Assembly (NCBI GenBank): GCA_001795455.1
Contig: MGPB01000037.1
Coordinates: 37,310-101,309, forward strand
DNA length: 64,000 bases
Direction: 5' to 3'
DNA from: Curvibacter sp. GWA2_63_95
GTDB lineage: Bacteria; Pseudomonadota; Gammaproteobacteria; Burkholderiales; Burkholderiaceae_C
The translations under genes and the position numbers were made by a program. The notes below the pieces were generated by a model. It was not told where the DNA came from. It worked only from the letters and a program-made list of their open reading frames with translations, and searched no databases. Within the stretch, counting starts at the first letter, position 1. Each line of letters begins with the position of its first letter. Of the stretch, positions 50,609 to 59,853 are shown piece after piece.

Positions 50609-51606
50609 GCTGCATCCCACTTCAAAATAATTTTGCCAACGTGCTGGTTGCTCTCCATCAGCGCATGGGCTTTCGCCGCATCGGCCGGCGCAAAGACGCT
50701 GTGAATCACCGCCTTGATCTGACCGGCAGACAGCAAGGGCCAGACCACCCGCAAACACGCGGCCGCAATCGCCGCCTTGAACACCAACGGCCGCGCACGC
50801 AAGGTAGAACCGGTGATAGTCAAGCGCTTGCGCAGCACCAGCCCTGCGTTGACCTCACTCTGCACACCCCCCTGCACCGCGATGATGACCAATCGGCCAT
50901 CGTCCGCCAGGCATTGCACTTCCTTGGCCACATAGGCGCCTGCCACCATATCCAGCACCACGTCCACGCCGCGCCCCTGCGTAAGGCGCAAGGCCTCGGC
51001 CTGGAAATCCTGGGTTTTGTAGTTGATGGCATGGTCGGCGCCGAGCGCCAGGCAAGCCGCGCATTTCTCGTCGCTACCCGCTGTCGCAATCACGGTAGCA
51101 CCCATGGCCTTGGCCAGTTGGATGGCGGTCACGCCAATGCCGCTGCTACCGCCCTGCACCAGCAAGGTTTCCCCGGCTTGCAGACGGCCCCGGTCGAACA
51201 CATTGCTCCACACGGTGAACAGCGTCTCGGGCAGGCTCGCGGCCTCCACGTCGCTCCACCCTGCGGGCACCGGCAGGCACTGGCCCACAGGTGCTACGCA
51301 AAATTCGGCATAACCACCACCGGCCACCAGCGCACAGACACGGTCGCCCAGCGTGAAGCCTGCCACCCGCATGGCTTCGGCATCGCCCGACACAATGGTG
51401 CCCGCCACTTCCAGCCCCGGAAGGTCGGAAGCGCCGGCAGGCGCCGGGTAGTGCCCGGCGCGCTGCAGCACGTCAGGCCGGTTGATGCCGCTGGCCGCCA
51501 CACGAATGCACACCTCTCCCACACCTGCAACAGGCGCAGGACGGTCCACCAGACGTAACACGTCGGGTGGACCGAAGGACGAGATTTCGACAGCTTTCAT
51601 AGCCAA
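50605..51606 (-). CDS. NAD(P)H-quinone oxidoreductase (zinc-type MDR family)
   Basis: [78 protein letters not shown]. Confidence 0.9.
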   Translation of the reverse strand: MAMKAVEISSFGPPDVLRLVDRPAPVAGVGEVCIRVAASGINRPDVLQRAGHYPAPAGASDLPGLEVAGTIVSGDAEAMRVAGFTLGDRVCALVAGGGYAEFCVAPVGQCLPVPAGWSDVEAASLPETLFTVWSNVFDRGRLQAGETLLVQGGSSGIGVTAIQLAKAMGATVIATAGSDEKCAACLALGADHAINYKTQDFQAEALRLTQGRGVDVVLDMVAGAYVAKEVQCLADDGRLVIIAVQGGVQSEVNAGLVLRKRLTITGSTLRARPLVFKAAIAAACLRVVWPLLSAGQIKAVIHSVFAPADAAKAHALMESNQHVGKIILKWDAA

Positions 51607-51609
51607 ATC

Positions 51610-51660
51610 AAGCGGTAGCGCCCGTGCTTATTGCGCGAGCAGCTACCAATTTGATAGCAA
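51610..51660 (-). repeat. dispersed repeat, intergenic copy between pnp and the quinone oxidoreductase gene
   Basis: reverse complement TTGCTATCAAATTGGTAGCTGCTCGCGCAATAAGCACGGGCGCTACCGC. Confidence 0.7.
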
Positions 51661-51666
51661 GGTTAA

Positions 51667-53784
51667 TTAACCTTGCTCGCCGTTGTGGGCGGGACGGTCC
51701 AGCAGCGCCTTCATGGACAGCTTGATGCGGCCCTTTTCGTCGGTCTCCATGACCTTGACCTTGACGATCTGGCCTTCGGACAGGTAGTCCGTGACCTTCT
51801 CGACGCGCTCGTGGGCGATCTGGCTGATGTGCAACAGGCCGTCCTTGCCGGGCAACAGGTTCACCAAGGCACCGAAGTCCAGAATCTTGGTGATCGGGCC
51901 TTCGTAGACCTTGCCGATTTCGACTTCAGCAGTGATCTGTTCGATGCGGCGCTTGGCTTCGTCGGCCTTGGCGGCGTCGGTTGCGGCGATGGTGATGGTG
52001 CCGTCTTCCTCGATGTTGATCTGGCAACCGGTTTCTTCGGTCAGCGCGCGAATGACGGCGCCGCCCTTGCCGATCACGTCACGGATCTTCTCGGGGTTGA
52101 TCTTCATGGAGTACAGCTTGGGCGCGAAGCTGGACACTTCGGTCTTGGCTTCGCCCATGGCGTTTTGCATTTCACCCAGGATGTGCATGCGCGCTTCCTT
52201 GGCCTGGGCCAATGCGACTTGCATGATTTCCTTGGTGATGCCCTGAATCTTGATGTCCATCTGCAGCGCGGTAATACCGTTGGTGGTACCGGCAACCTTG
52301 AAGTCCATGTCACCCAGGTGGTCTTCGTCACCCAGGATGTCGGTCAACACGGCGAAGCGGTTGTCTTCCTTGATCAGGCCCATGGCGATACCGGCCACGT
52401 GTGCCTTCAAAGGCACGCCAGCGTCCATCAGCGACAGGCAGCCGCCGCAGACGGAAGCCATCGACGAAGAGCCGTTGGATTCGGTGATTTCCGACACCAC
52501 ACGCATGGTGTAGGGGAACTCTTCTTTCGTCGGCAGCACGGCAACGAGTGCGCGCTTGGCCAGACGGCCGTGGCCGATTTCACGACGCTTGGGCGTACCC
52601 ACGCGGCCGGTTTCGCCAGTGGCAAAGGGAGGCATGTTGTAGTGCAACATGAAGCGGTCTTCAAAGTCGCCGCTCAGGGCGTCAATGCGCTGCGCGTCAC
52701 GCTCGGTGCCCAGGGTGGCAATCACCAGGGCCTGGGTTTCGCCACGTGTAAACAGGGCAGAACCGTGGGTGCGGGGCAGCACGCCGTTGCGGATTTCGAT
52801 GGCGCGCACAGTGCGGGTGTCGCGGCCGTCGATACGGGGCTCACCGGCCAAAATCTGGCTGCGCACGATCTTGGCCTCGATCTCGAACAGCAGGCCTTCC
52901 ACGGCCACGCTGTCAAACGCGGCGCCATCGGCCTTCAGAGCCGCCATGACTTCAGCGTAGGCGGCACGGCAGGCTTGGGTACGGGCTTGCTTGTTGCGGA
53001 TTTGGTAAGCGGCAACCAGCTTGTCCTTGGCCAGTGCATCCACCTTGGCAACCAGCGCTTCGTCCTTGGCGGCGGGCTTCCAGTCCCACACGGGTTTGCC
53101 AGCGTCACGCACCAGTTCATGGATCGCGTTGATGGCAATCGCGCCCTGCTCGTGGCCAAACACCACGGCACCCAACATGATTTCTTCGGACAGTTGCTGG
53201 GCTTCGGACTCGACCATCAGCACAGCAGACTCAGTACCGGCAACGACCAGATCCATGATGGAGTCTTTGCGGGCAGTCTGGCCGGGGTTCAACACGTATT
53301 CGCCATTGACGTAGCCCACGCGGGCTGCACCGATGGGGCCGTTGAACGGAACACCAGACACGGACAGTGCAGCGCTGACGGCGATCATGGCGGCGATGTC
53401 GGCGTCGACTTCAGGGTTCAAGGACACGGTGTGGATCACCACGTGCACTTCGTTGAAGAAACCTTCGGGGAACAGGGGGCGGATCGGGCGGTCGATCAGG
53501 CGGCTGGTCAGCGTTTCAAATTCGCTGGGGCGGCCTTCGCGCTTGAAGAAGCTGCCGGGGATCTTGCCAGCGGCATAGGACTTTTCCAGGTAGTCCACGG
53601 TCAGGGGGAAGAAGTCCTGGCCGGGCTTGCCTTCAGTCTTGGCAACCACAGTGGCCAGCACCACGGTACCGTCCATGTCCAGCAGCACGGCGCCGGTGGA
53701 CTGGCGAGCGATTTCGCCGGTTTCCATGGTGACCGTGTGTTGGCCCCATTGGAAGGTCTTGGTAACTTTGTTGAAAATACTCAT
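51667..53784 (-). CDS. pnp: polyribonucleotide nucleotidyltransferase
   Basis: [53 protein letters not shown]-terminal KH and S1 domains. Confidence 0.97.
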   Translation of the reverse strand: MSIFNKVTKTFQWGQHTVTMETGEIARQSTGAVLLDMDGTVVLATVVAKTEGKPGQDFFPLTVDYLEKSYAAGKIPGSFFKREGRPSEFETLTSRLIDRPIRPLFPEGFFNEVHVVIHTVSLNPEVDADIAAMIAVSAALSVSGVPFNGPIGAARVGYVNGEYVLNPGQTARKDSIMDLVVAGTESAVLMVESEAQQLSEEIMLGAVVFGHEQGAIAINAIHELVRDAGKPVWDWKPAAKDEALVAKVDALAKDKLVAAYQIRNKQARTQACRAAYAEVMAALKADGAAFDSVAVEGLLFEIEAKIVRSQILAGEPRIDGRDTRTVRAIEIRNGVLPRTHGSALFTRGETQALVIATLGTERDAQRIDALSGDFEDRFMLHYNMPPFATGETGRVGTPKRREIGHGRLAKRALVAVLPTKEEFPYTMRVVSEITESNGSSSMASVCGGCLSLMDAGVPLKAHVAGIAMGLIKEDNRFAVLTDILGDEDHLGDMDFKVAGTTNGITALQMDIKIQGITKEIMQVALAQAKEARMHILGEMQNAMGEAKTEVSSFAPKLYSMKINPEKIRDVIGKGGAVIRALTEETGCQINIEEDGTITIAATDAAKADEAKRRIEQITAEVEIGKVYEGPITKILDFGALVNLLPGKDGLLHISQIAHERVEKVTDYLSEGQIVKVKVMETDEKGRIKLSMKALLDRPAHNGEQG

Positions 53785-53936
53785 GTTTATCTCCGTTGAG
53801 TTGTAGAAGGTGCAGGCCACCTCGCACTAGCCCGGAGTCAACATCACAGTCCACGATGCCATTCCAGAAAAACTCCGACGCGACCGGAATTGCTTTGGAA
53901 TGACACAGCTTCGCTCTGTTTTTGCCGTCTCCGAAG

Positions 53937-53973
53937 TAAAAAACGCCTGAGCTAGTGACCTAACTCAGGCGCT
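53937..53973 (-). terminator. rho-independent terminator after rpsO
   Basis: minus strand GCGCCTGAGTTAGGTCACTAGCTCAGGCGTTTTTT, stem CGCCTGAG/CTCAGGCG plus U tract. Confidence 0.85.
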
Positions 53974-53991
53974 TCTCATTCGTTGAATCGC

Positions 53992-54258
53992 TTACTTGCG
54001 CAGACCCAGCTTGGCGATCAATGCGACGTAACGGTCAGCATCTTTGCTCTTCAGGTAGTCCAGCAGCTTGCGGCGACGGCTCACCATGCGCAGCAGACCG
54101 CGGCGACCATGGTGGTCTTTGGCGTGGGTCTTGAAGTGGGGGGTCAGTTCGTTGATGCGGGCGGTCAACAAAGCCACTTGGACTTCGGGGCTGCCGGTAT
54201 CGCCAGCTTGACGGGCGTTGTCTTTGACAACAGCGGCTTTGATGCTAGATGCAATCAT
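53992..54258 (-). CDS. rpsO: 30S ribosomal protein S15
   Basis: [51 protein letters not shown]. Confidence 0.97.
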   Translation of the reverse strand: MIASSIKAAVVKDNARQAGDTGSPEVQVALLTARINELTPHFKTHAKDHHGRRGLLRMVSRRRKLLDYLKSKDADRYVALIAKLGLRK

Positions 54259-54388
54259 GTGTTTTCCTGGTAATTTGGGACTGCGCGCTGGGCGCCGCCC
54301 CGGTTTGTACAACTTGCGCCAAGGGCTGGAACTGCCGTTGGCGTGCGCCTTGCCGAATGCAAAGCCGCTCGATTATAACCCGGTCGGG

Positions 54389-55702
54389 TCAGGGGCGCAC
54401 CATCTTGCAGCTGGTGGCCTGCTCTGCTGCCGCGGCGGGCACACTTTTCACCACGCGAAAGCCATAACCCGAGCCTTCCACGTCAAATTTGACGCCCGGC
54501 GTGCCCTGGCGCTCCATCATGCCCACTACCAGCGGCTGCTGGAACTGGTGGTCGGCCGCACGCATGGTGCCTGTTTGACCACTAAAAGTGACGCTAGCCC
54601 GCTCCAGCTGTGCGGCGACAGCTACCATATCCATAGCGCCATTGGCGGCCACAGCGCCCTGCTTGCCTGCCGCCTCCACGCTCTGGGCCAACGCTTCAAT
54701 CAACAGCTGCATGCGCATGTGCACATAGTCGTCCTCGGCCTTGGGGTAACGCACGCGGAAGGATTTATAAAACGCCTCGCTGGCGGCAGTCTGCACATTG
54801 GGCAGCCAATCGGCCACCGCCACCACCTTGCCAAGGCCGGCGTCACCAATCGCTGCTGGGGCACCCAGGGCGTTGCCGTAGAAGGTGTAGAACTTGCCGT
54901 CAAAGCCCACATCCTTGGCGGCCTTGATGAGCAGGCTCAAATCGTTGCCGAAGTTGCCGGTAATGACGGCGCCCGCACCGCTGGCCTTGATTTTGGTGGC
55001 GTAGGGCAAAAAGTCTTTCACGCGGCCCAAAGGGTGCAGCTCGTCGCCCACCACCTGCACATCAGGGCGCAACACGCCCAACTGGCGCTTGGCCTCGCGG
55101 CCCACGGCTTGGCCGAAGCTGTAGTCCTGGCCAATGATGTAGACGCTCTTCAAGGCCTTGTCGTCCTTGAGCACATCCATCAGCGCGGCCATGCGCATGT
55201 CCGAATGGGCGTCGAAGCGGAAATGCCAGAAGCTGCACTTCTCGTTGGTCAACTCGGGCAACACGGCGGCGTAGTTCAGGAACAGCACGCGGCGCGCCGG
55301 GTCACGTTCGTTGTGTTTGTTGATGGCGTCGATCAGCGAGGCCGCCACACCCGAGGAATTGCCCTGCAGGATCACGCGCGCACCGCCGTCGATGGCGGAA
55401 CGCAGCGCCGACAGCGCCTCTTCGGTCTGACCCTTGCTGTCAAAACGCTCCAGTAGCAAGGCCTGGTTGCCACCCGCGCTGGCGGGCAGCTTGACACCAC
55501 CGCGCGCATTCACACGCTCCACAGCCCAGACGAAGTTGCGGAAGGCCGCTTCGCCGCCACTGGCGTTGGCGCCACTAAAACCTTCGATGACGGCCACCTT
55601 GAGTGGCGCGGGTGTTTGGGCGAAGGCACTGGCCACCGTCAGGGCGCTGGCAAATAGCGTCTTGGTCGCCAATTTCAAGGCCTTGGGAAGAAGAATAAAC
55701 AT
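54389..55702 (-). CDS. branched-chain amino acid-type ABC transporter substrate-binding protein
   Basis: signal peptide; LKVAVIEGFSGANASGGEAAFRNFVWAVERVNARGGV; periplasmic-binding fold type I motifs. Confidence 0.8.
   Translation of the reverse strand: MFILLPKALKLATKTLFASALTVASAFAQTPAPLKVAVIEGFSGANASGGEAAFRNFVWAVERVNARGGVKLPASAGGNQALLLERFDSKGQTEEALSALRSAIDGGARVILQGNSSGVAASLIDAINKHNERDPARRVLFLNYAAVLPELTNEKCSFWHFRFDAHSDMRMAALMDVLKDDKALKSVYIIGQDYSFGQAVGREAKRQLGVLRPDVQVVGDELHPLGRVKDFLPYATKIKASGAGAVITGNFGNDLSLLIKAAKDVGFDGKFYTFYGNALGAPAAIGDAGLGKVVAVADWLPNVQTAASEAFYKSFRVRYPKAEDDYVHMRMQLLIEALAQSVEAAGKQGAVAANGAMDMVAVAAQLERASVTFSGQTGTMRAADHQFQQPLVVGMMERQGTPGVKFDVEGSGYGFRVVKSVPAAAAEQATSCKMVRP
54592..54638 (-). 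repeat. possible degenerate repeat copy inside the ABC substrate-binding protein gene
   Basis: reverse complement GCTATGGATATGGTAGCTGTCGCCGCACAGCTGGAGCGGGCTAGCG. Confidence 0.35.
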
Positions 55703-55796
55703 GGGGAATTTCTCTTGAAATGTGAGGGAAAGCGCGCAGCTTGGGAACATGCGGCGCTCACGGTGAGAGCCGCGCAGTGTACTAGGAGTCCACACC

Positions 55797-56186
55797 ATGT
55801 TTTTTGCCTCTGCACCTTCCGTGTTCCAGCCCTCTGTGCGCCGTTCGGTGTACGCACCCACGGGCCGCTCGGTCGACCGTTTCTTGCAAGACGCCTTGTT
55901 TTCGGCACGCCAAAGCGGTAGCGCCTACACCCAGGACGAGACCAGCTTCACCCTGACACTGGACATGCCCGGCATCACCAAAGAGCAGCTCAGCATTTCC
56001 ATTGACGGTACCGTGGTCCGCATCCAGAGCAAGGAAGACGCCCCCCGCCGCTACCGCGCTGCCTACGAGCTGCCCCAAGAGGTGGACAGTGCCCAGAGCG
56101 AAGCCAAGCTGGAACACGGGGTGTTGACCCTGAAATTGGTGAAAAAAGTGCCCGTGGACACCGCCACCGAACTGACCATCCAGTAA
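55797..56186 (+). CDS. Hsp20/alpha-crystallin family small heat shock protein
   Basis: SFTLTLDMPGITKEQLSISIDGTVVRIQSKED...ELPQEVDSAQSEAKLEHGVLTLKLVKK. Confidence 0.88.
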   Translation: MFFASAPSVFQPSVRRSVYAPTGRSVDRFLQDALFSARQSGSAYTQDETSFTLTLDMPGITKEQLSISIDGTVVRIQSKEDAPRRYRAAYELPQEVDSAQSEAKLEHGVLTLKLVKKVPVDTATELTIQ

Positions 56187-56202
56187 AGCTCCAGCGCCAG
56201 CA

Positions 56203-56262
56203 CGCTATGTTTTTAATAGCTGCTTGCGCATATTCCACGGGGGCTAGTGGCAGTTTTTATAG
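56203..56262 (+). repeat. dispersed repeat, intergenic copy between hsp20 and tsaD
   Basis: GCTATGTTTTTAATAGCTGCTTGCGCATATTCCACGGGGGCTAGTGGCAGTTTTTATAG. Confidence 0.8.
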
Positions 56263-57312
56263 TGAATGCAGGGGCCAGCGCGGTTTCACATCGAAGGCGT
56301 AATTCGCACTGGCCTGCTGCAAGCCACTTTGCAGCCGCATGGCCGCCGCCATGGCAATCATGGCGCCGTTGTCGGTACACAGGTGCAGTTCGGGGTAGTG
56401 CACACGCACACCACGCTTGGCGCACTCGGCATTCAGCAGCTCGCGCAGCTTGCGGTTGGCGCCTACACCACCGGCCACCACCAGGCGCTTCAGGCCGGTC
56501 TGCTTGATGGCCGCCATCGATTTCTTCAACAACACTTCCACAATCGCCGCCTGCGTAGACGCCGCCAAGTCGGCCTGCTGCTGGCGCGGCAGTGCGTCGA
56601 AGGTGGCCACCGCACCAGCCGCCACCATGCGCTGGCTCTGCACCAGCACCGCGGTCTTCAGGCCCGCAAATGAAAAGTCCAGGTTGCCACTGTGCAGCAG
56701 CGGCCGTGGCAACGGGTAGGCCGTGGGACTGCCCTCCTCCGCCAGTTTGGACAACAGCGGCCCGCCCGGATAGGCCAGGCCCATGAGCTTGGCCGATTTG
56801 TCGAAGGCCTCGCCCGCGGCGTCGTCAATGGTTTCGCCCAACAACGCGTAGCGACCCACGCCGTCCACCCGCATCAGCTGCGTGTGGCCGCCCGACACCA
56901 GCAGCGCCACAAACGGGAATTCGGGCGGGTCGGCACTCAAAAACGGGGAGAGCAAATGCCCTTCGAGGTGGTGCACGCCCAGCACCGGCTTGCCCAGCGC
57001 CGCACCCAACGCACAGGCCACGCCCGCCCCCACCAACAAGGCACCGGCCAGACCGGGCCCGCGCGTGTAGGCCACCACATCCACCTCTTGCAGACTGCGG
57101 CCACTCTCATTCAGCACCTGCTGGGTGAGCGGCAGCACGCGGCGTATATGGTCGCGGCTGGCCAGCTCGGGCACGACCCCGCCATAGGCTTGGTGCATCT
57201 CGATCTGGCTATGCAGCGCATGGGCCAGCAGCGTGGGTACGGCCACGCCTTGCGACTGCACCATGGCCACGCCTGTTTCGTCACACGAGGACTCGATTCC
57301 CAACACCAGCAT
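56257..57312 (-). CDS. tsaD: tRNA N6-adenosine threonylcarbamoyltransferase
   Basis: [51 protein letters not shown]. Confidence 0.97.
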   Translation of the reverse strand: MLVLGIESSCDETGVAMVQSQGVAVPTLLAHALHSQIEMHQAYGGVVPELASRDHIRRVLPLTQQVLNESGRSLQEVDVVAYTRGPGLAGALLVGAGVACALGAALGKPVLGVHHLEGHLLSPFLSADPPEFPFVALLVSGGHTQLMRVDGVGRYALLGETIDDAAGEAFDKSAKLMGLAYPGGPLLSKLAEEGSPTAYPLPRPLLHSGNLDFSFAGLKTAVLVQSQRMVAAGAVATFDALPRQQQADLAASTQAAIVEVLLKKSMAAIKQTGLKRLVVAGGVGANRKLRELLNAECAKRGVRVHYPELHLCTDNGAMIAMAAAMRLQSGLQQASANYAFDVKPRWPLHSL

Positions 57313-57380
57313 GCTTGTTTCCTTCAGAGCCACCGAGTTTAGAGGATGGGGCCCCGCACGGCCCCGGGCACAATGACCGC

Positions 57381-58139
57381 ATGCACCTGCCTTTGACCGA
57401 TGACGCCATTGCCCGGCTGGAAACCTCCACCTGCGACGCCGTGGCCCCGCCAGCCCATGAGACCCTGGACGGCTGGCTGCTGTCATTCGACTCCTCCACC
57501 GTGGGCCGCGCCAAGAGCGCCGTGCCGCTGCGCCACCACAGCCTGAACCCCGCCGCCCTGCCCGACATCTGTGCGCGCTACGCACAGCGTGGCCTGCAAC
57601 CGATTTTTCGGCTGGCCGATGTGGCGGGCTTGGCCGACGTGCAGGCCGAACTGCGCCGCCTGGGCTTTGCGCCCACCCAAGCGACGCTGGTGCAGGTAGC
57701 GCCCACCACGGCAGTCGCGGCCCTGGCCGACCCCGCCGCGGCCACCTGGTCCGCCACACCGACCGCACCGTGGGTGGCCGTATATACCGCACCAGGTTTT
57801 GACCCGGTGGATGGCCAGCACCGCGTGCAGGCCCTGAGCCGCGGCCAACACGGCGTATACGCCACCGTGGTGCAGCAGGGCCAGCCCCTGTGCGCGGGCA
57901 CCGCGGTCTACAGCCAGGGCTGGGCCAGCTTGCACGGGCTACGCACCACCATGAGCGCACGCGGCCAGGGCCTGGCCCGGCATGTGATGGCCTGCCTGGC
58001 CCAAGAGGCACTGCACCGTGGACTCACAGAAACGTTTTTGCAGGTAGAAGCCGAAAACACCGCCGCCCTCGCCCTGTACCGGCGCGCAGGCTTTGTAACC
58101 GCCTGGTGCTACCACTACTGGCACCCCAACGCAGATTGA
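57381..58139 (+). CDS. GNAT-family N-acetyltransferase
   Basis: [57 protein letters not shown]. Confidence 0.88.
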   Translation: MHLPLTDDAIARLETSTCDAVAPPAHETLDGWLLSFDSSTVGRAKSAVPLRHHSLNPAALPDICARYAQRGLQPIFRLADVAGLADVQAELRRLGFAPTQATLVQVAPTTAVAALADPAAATWSATPTAPWVAVYTAPGFDPVDGQHRVQALSRGQHGVYATVVQQGQPLCAGTAVYSQGWASLHGLRTTMSARGQGLARHVMACLAQEALHRGLTETFLQVEAENTAALALYRRAGFVTAWCYHYWHPNAD

Positions 58140-58192
58140 GTGCCGGCGACATGCCAAAGATTGGCGCGACTTTTGCATGCAATGATCGGCGT

Positions 58193-58840
58193 ATGACCGA
58201 GCCGCTACGCATCGTCGTGATCAACGCTGACTTGCTGGTCAATGACCCGCAGGACACCCACGCCCTGCACCAGGCGGAACGCTCGCGCAGCCTGCGCATT
58301 GGCCTGCTGGAAAACGGTTTCAATCTGGTCGCTTCGCTGCCGGCCGATGTCTACCTGACGGAGCGCCTGGCCCAGCTGCAGCCGGACATGATCATCGTGG
58401 ACGCTGAAAGCGACGCCCGCGACGCACTGGAACACGTGGTGATGGCGACCCGCGACGAGCGCCGCCCCATCGTCATGTTCACCAACGACAACGACAGTGG
58501 CAATGCACGTGCCGCGGTGGCCGCCGGGGTGTCGGCCTACATCGTGGCGGGCCTGCAGACGGAGCGCATCCGCCCGATTCTGGACGTGGCCCTGGCCCGC
58601 TTCCAGCATGAACAAGCCCTGCGCAAAGAACTGGATGCCACGCGCACCGAACTCCATGAGCTGTCCGCCGCGCTGCAAGACCGCAAAGTGATCGATCGCG
58701 CCAAGGCGCTGCTGATGCAACGCCAGCAACTCAGCGAGGAGGCGGCCTACGCCAAACTGCGCAAAACGGCCATGGACAAGAACCTCAAGATTGTGGACGT
58801 GGCCCAGCGCATGCTGGATGTGGCCGACTTGCTGTCTTGA
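58193..58840 (+). CDS. nasT: ANTAR-domain response regulator NasT
   Basis: receiver-like N-terminus; C-terminal ANTAR DRKVIDRAKALLMQRQQLSEEAAYAKLRKTAMDKNLKIVDVAQRML. Confidence 0.9.
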   Translation: MTEPLRIVVINADLLVNDPQDTHALHQAERSRSLRIGLLENGFNLVASLPADVYLTERLAQLQPDMIIVDAESDARDALEHVVMATRDERRPIVMFTNDNDSGNARAAVAAGVSAYIVAGLQTERIRPILDVALARFQHEQALRKELDATRTELHELSAALQDRKVIDRAKALLMQRQQLSEEAAYAKLRKTAMDKNLKIVDVAQRMLDVADLLS

Positions 58841-58906
58841 AACAAGGACACAACTGCTTACCTGCCGTTCACACCCTGGGAACTTTTGCGGGCTATGCTG
58901 AGAACC

Positions 58907-59356
58907 ATGTCACACGAAATACCCATGGAACAACTGGCCGCCGAGGTGTATGACGCCGCGCCCGTGGCCGTGCAGGAGCGCATGGTGTCGCAACTGGTGG
59001 GGAAAATCTACGAAACAGCGCCGGTGACGGTGCGCAGCAAGCTCATCCTGCACCTGATGAAACCCCTGGGCGTGTTGTCCCTGGTGGCCGTGGCCGACGG
59101 CATCTTCGCCAACATCCGCTTTCGCAACGGCTGGCCTGATGTGCAGGTGCTGCCCGACGATGTGAAGAACGTGGAGCCCCAGGACGTGGTGGCACTGACG
59201 CACTATGCGCAGCAGGTCAGCCTGCATGTGCTGGACGGGTTGGCCAATGTCGTCATGGCGTCCCCGGTGGTGGCCACCTCCGCCGCCACGGCCCTGCTGG
59301 TCCACATCCTGATACAGCGCAAGCGTGCAGACCGCCGCGCAGAGCAACGCAGCTAG
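58907..59356 (+). CDS. hypothetical protein (~150 aa)
   Basis: ORF in track (58886 TTG); M at 58907, MSHEIPMEQLAAEVYDAAPVAVQERMVSQLVGKIYETAPVTVRSKLILHLMKPLGVLS. Confidence 0.7.
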   Translation: MSHEIPMEQLAAEVYDAAPVAVQERMVSQLVGKIYETAPVTVRSKLILHLMKPLGVLSLVAVADGIFANIRFRNGWPDVQVLPDDVKNVEPQDVVALTHYAQQVSLHVLDGLANVVMASPVVATSAATALLVHILIQRKRADRRAEQRS

Positions 59357-59533
59357 TCACCGCGGGCCGACTCTGCCGAGGCCACAGGCCGCCACGGAAA
59401 CACCCCAACAGCAACTCAAAAACCAGCACGGCCGCACCAGCCCCCTGCGCAAACGCATGGGCCGGCCAGATGGCGCACCAAGCCGCGGCATACCCACGGA
59501 GCGCAGACCCCAAAAGTACCATCCCCTGGCGTT

Positions 59534-59569
59534 TGCGCCCGCTTTGGTGCAGTGCACAAAATCAGTGCG
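59534..59569. promoter_or_regulatory. tandem NtrC-like binding sites
   Basis: TGCGCC-N6-GGTGCA (59534-59551) and GCAC-N7-GTGC (59554-59568); compare NtrC consensus TGCACC-N5-GGTGCA. Confidence 0.55.
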
Positions 59570-59596
59570 TCACGCGAATTTTTAAACAAAATAGGC

Positions 59597-59642
59597 CAGA
59601 AACCAACGTAGATACTGCGCGAGCAGCTCCTGAATTCATAGC
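59597..59642 (-). repeat. dispersed repeat copy upstream of the nitrate sigma-54 promoter
   Basis: reverse complement GCTATGAATTCAGGAGCTGCTCGCGCAGTATCTACGTTGGTTTCTGGCC. Confidence 0.65.
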
Positions 59643-59662
59643 ATATTGCAGCTTGAACAAGC

Positions 59663-59679
59663 TGGCACAGACATTGCAT
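59663..59679 (+). promoter_or_regulatory. sigma-54 (-24/-12) promoter
   Basis: TGGCAC-AGACA-TTGCAT, full match to TGGCAC-N5-TTGCW. Confidence 0.85.
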
Positions 59680-59686
59680 TAATCCC

Positions 59687-59817
59687 TGCGAGACCGACAA
59701 CGGTCATGCACTGCACCCCACCTAACGGCGGGTAGGGCTCAGGGCAAACAGGACAAAGGCGTCCCCACGGGTTCACTTGCGCACCGCGCAGCGAACCCAG
59801 TGCGGACGCCTTTTTTG
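59687..59817 (+). ncRNA. nitrate leader RNA: two hairpins (one ANTAR-type hexaloop) followed by terminator
   Basis: hairpin GACCGACAACGGTC; hairpin ACCT[AACGGC]GGGT with loop A1 and G4; terminator GGCGTCC...GGGTTC...GAACCC...GGACGCC + T6 (59758-59816). Confidence 0.78.
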
Positions 59818-59853
59818 TTTTTCGTTTTGTGTTTTTACTTTTGGAGCTTGCGT

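Noticed and set aside
51673-53799. 708-aa plus-strand ORF antisense to pnp
   Set aside because: Near-complete mirror of a highly conserved gene; composition (His/Gly/Gln-rich) fits codon-bias artefact.
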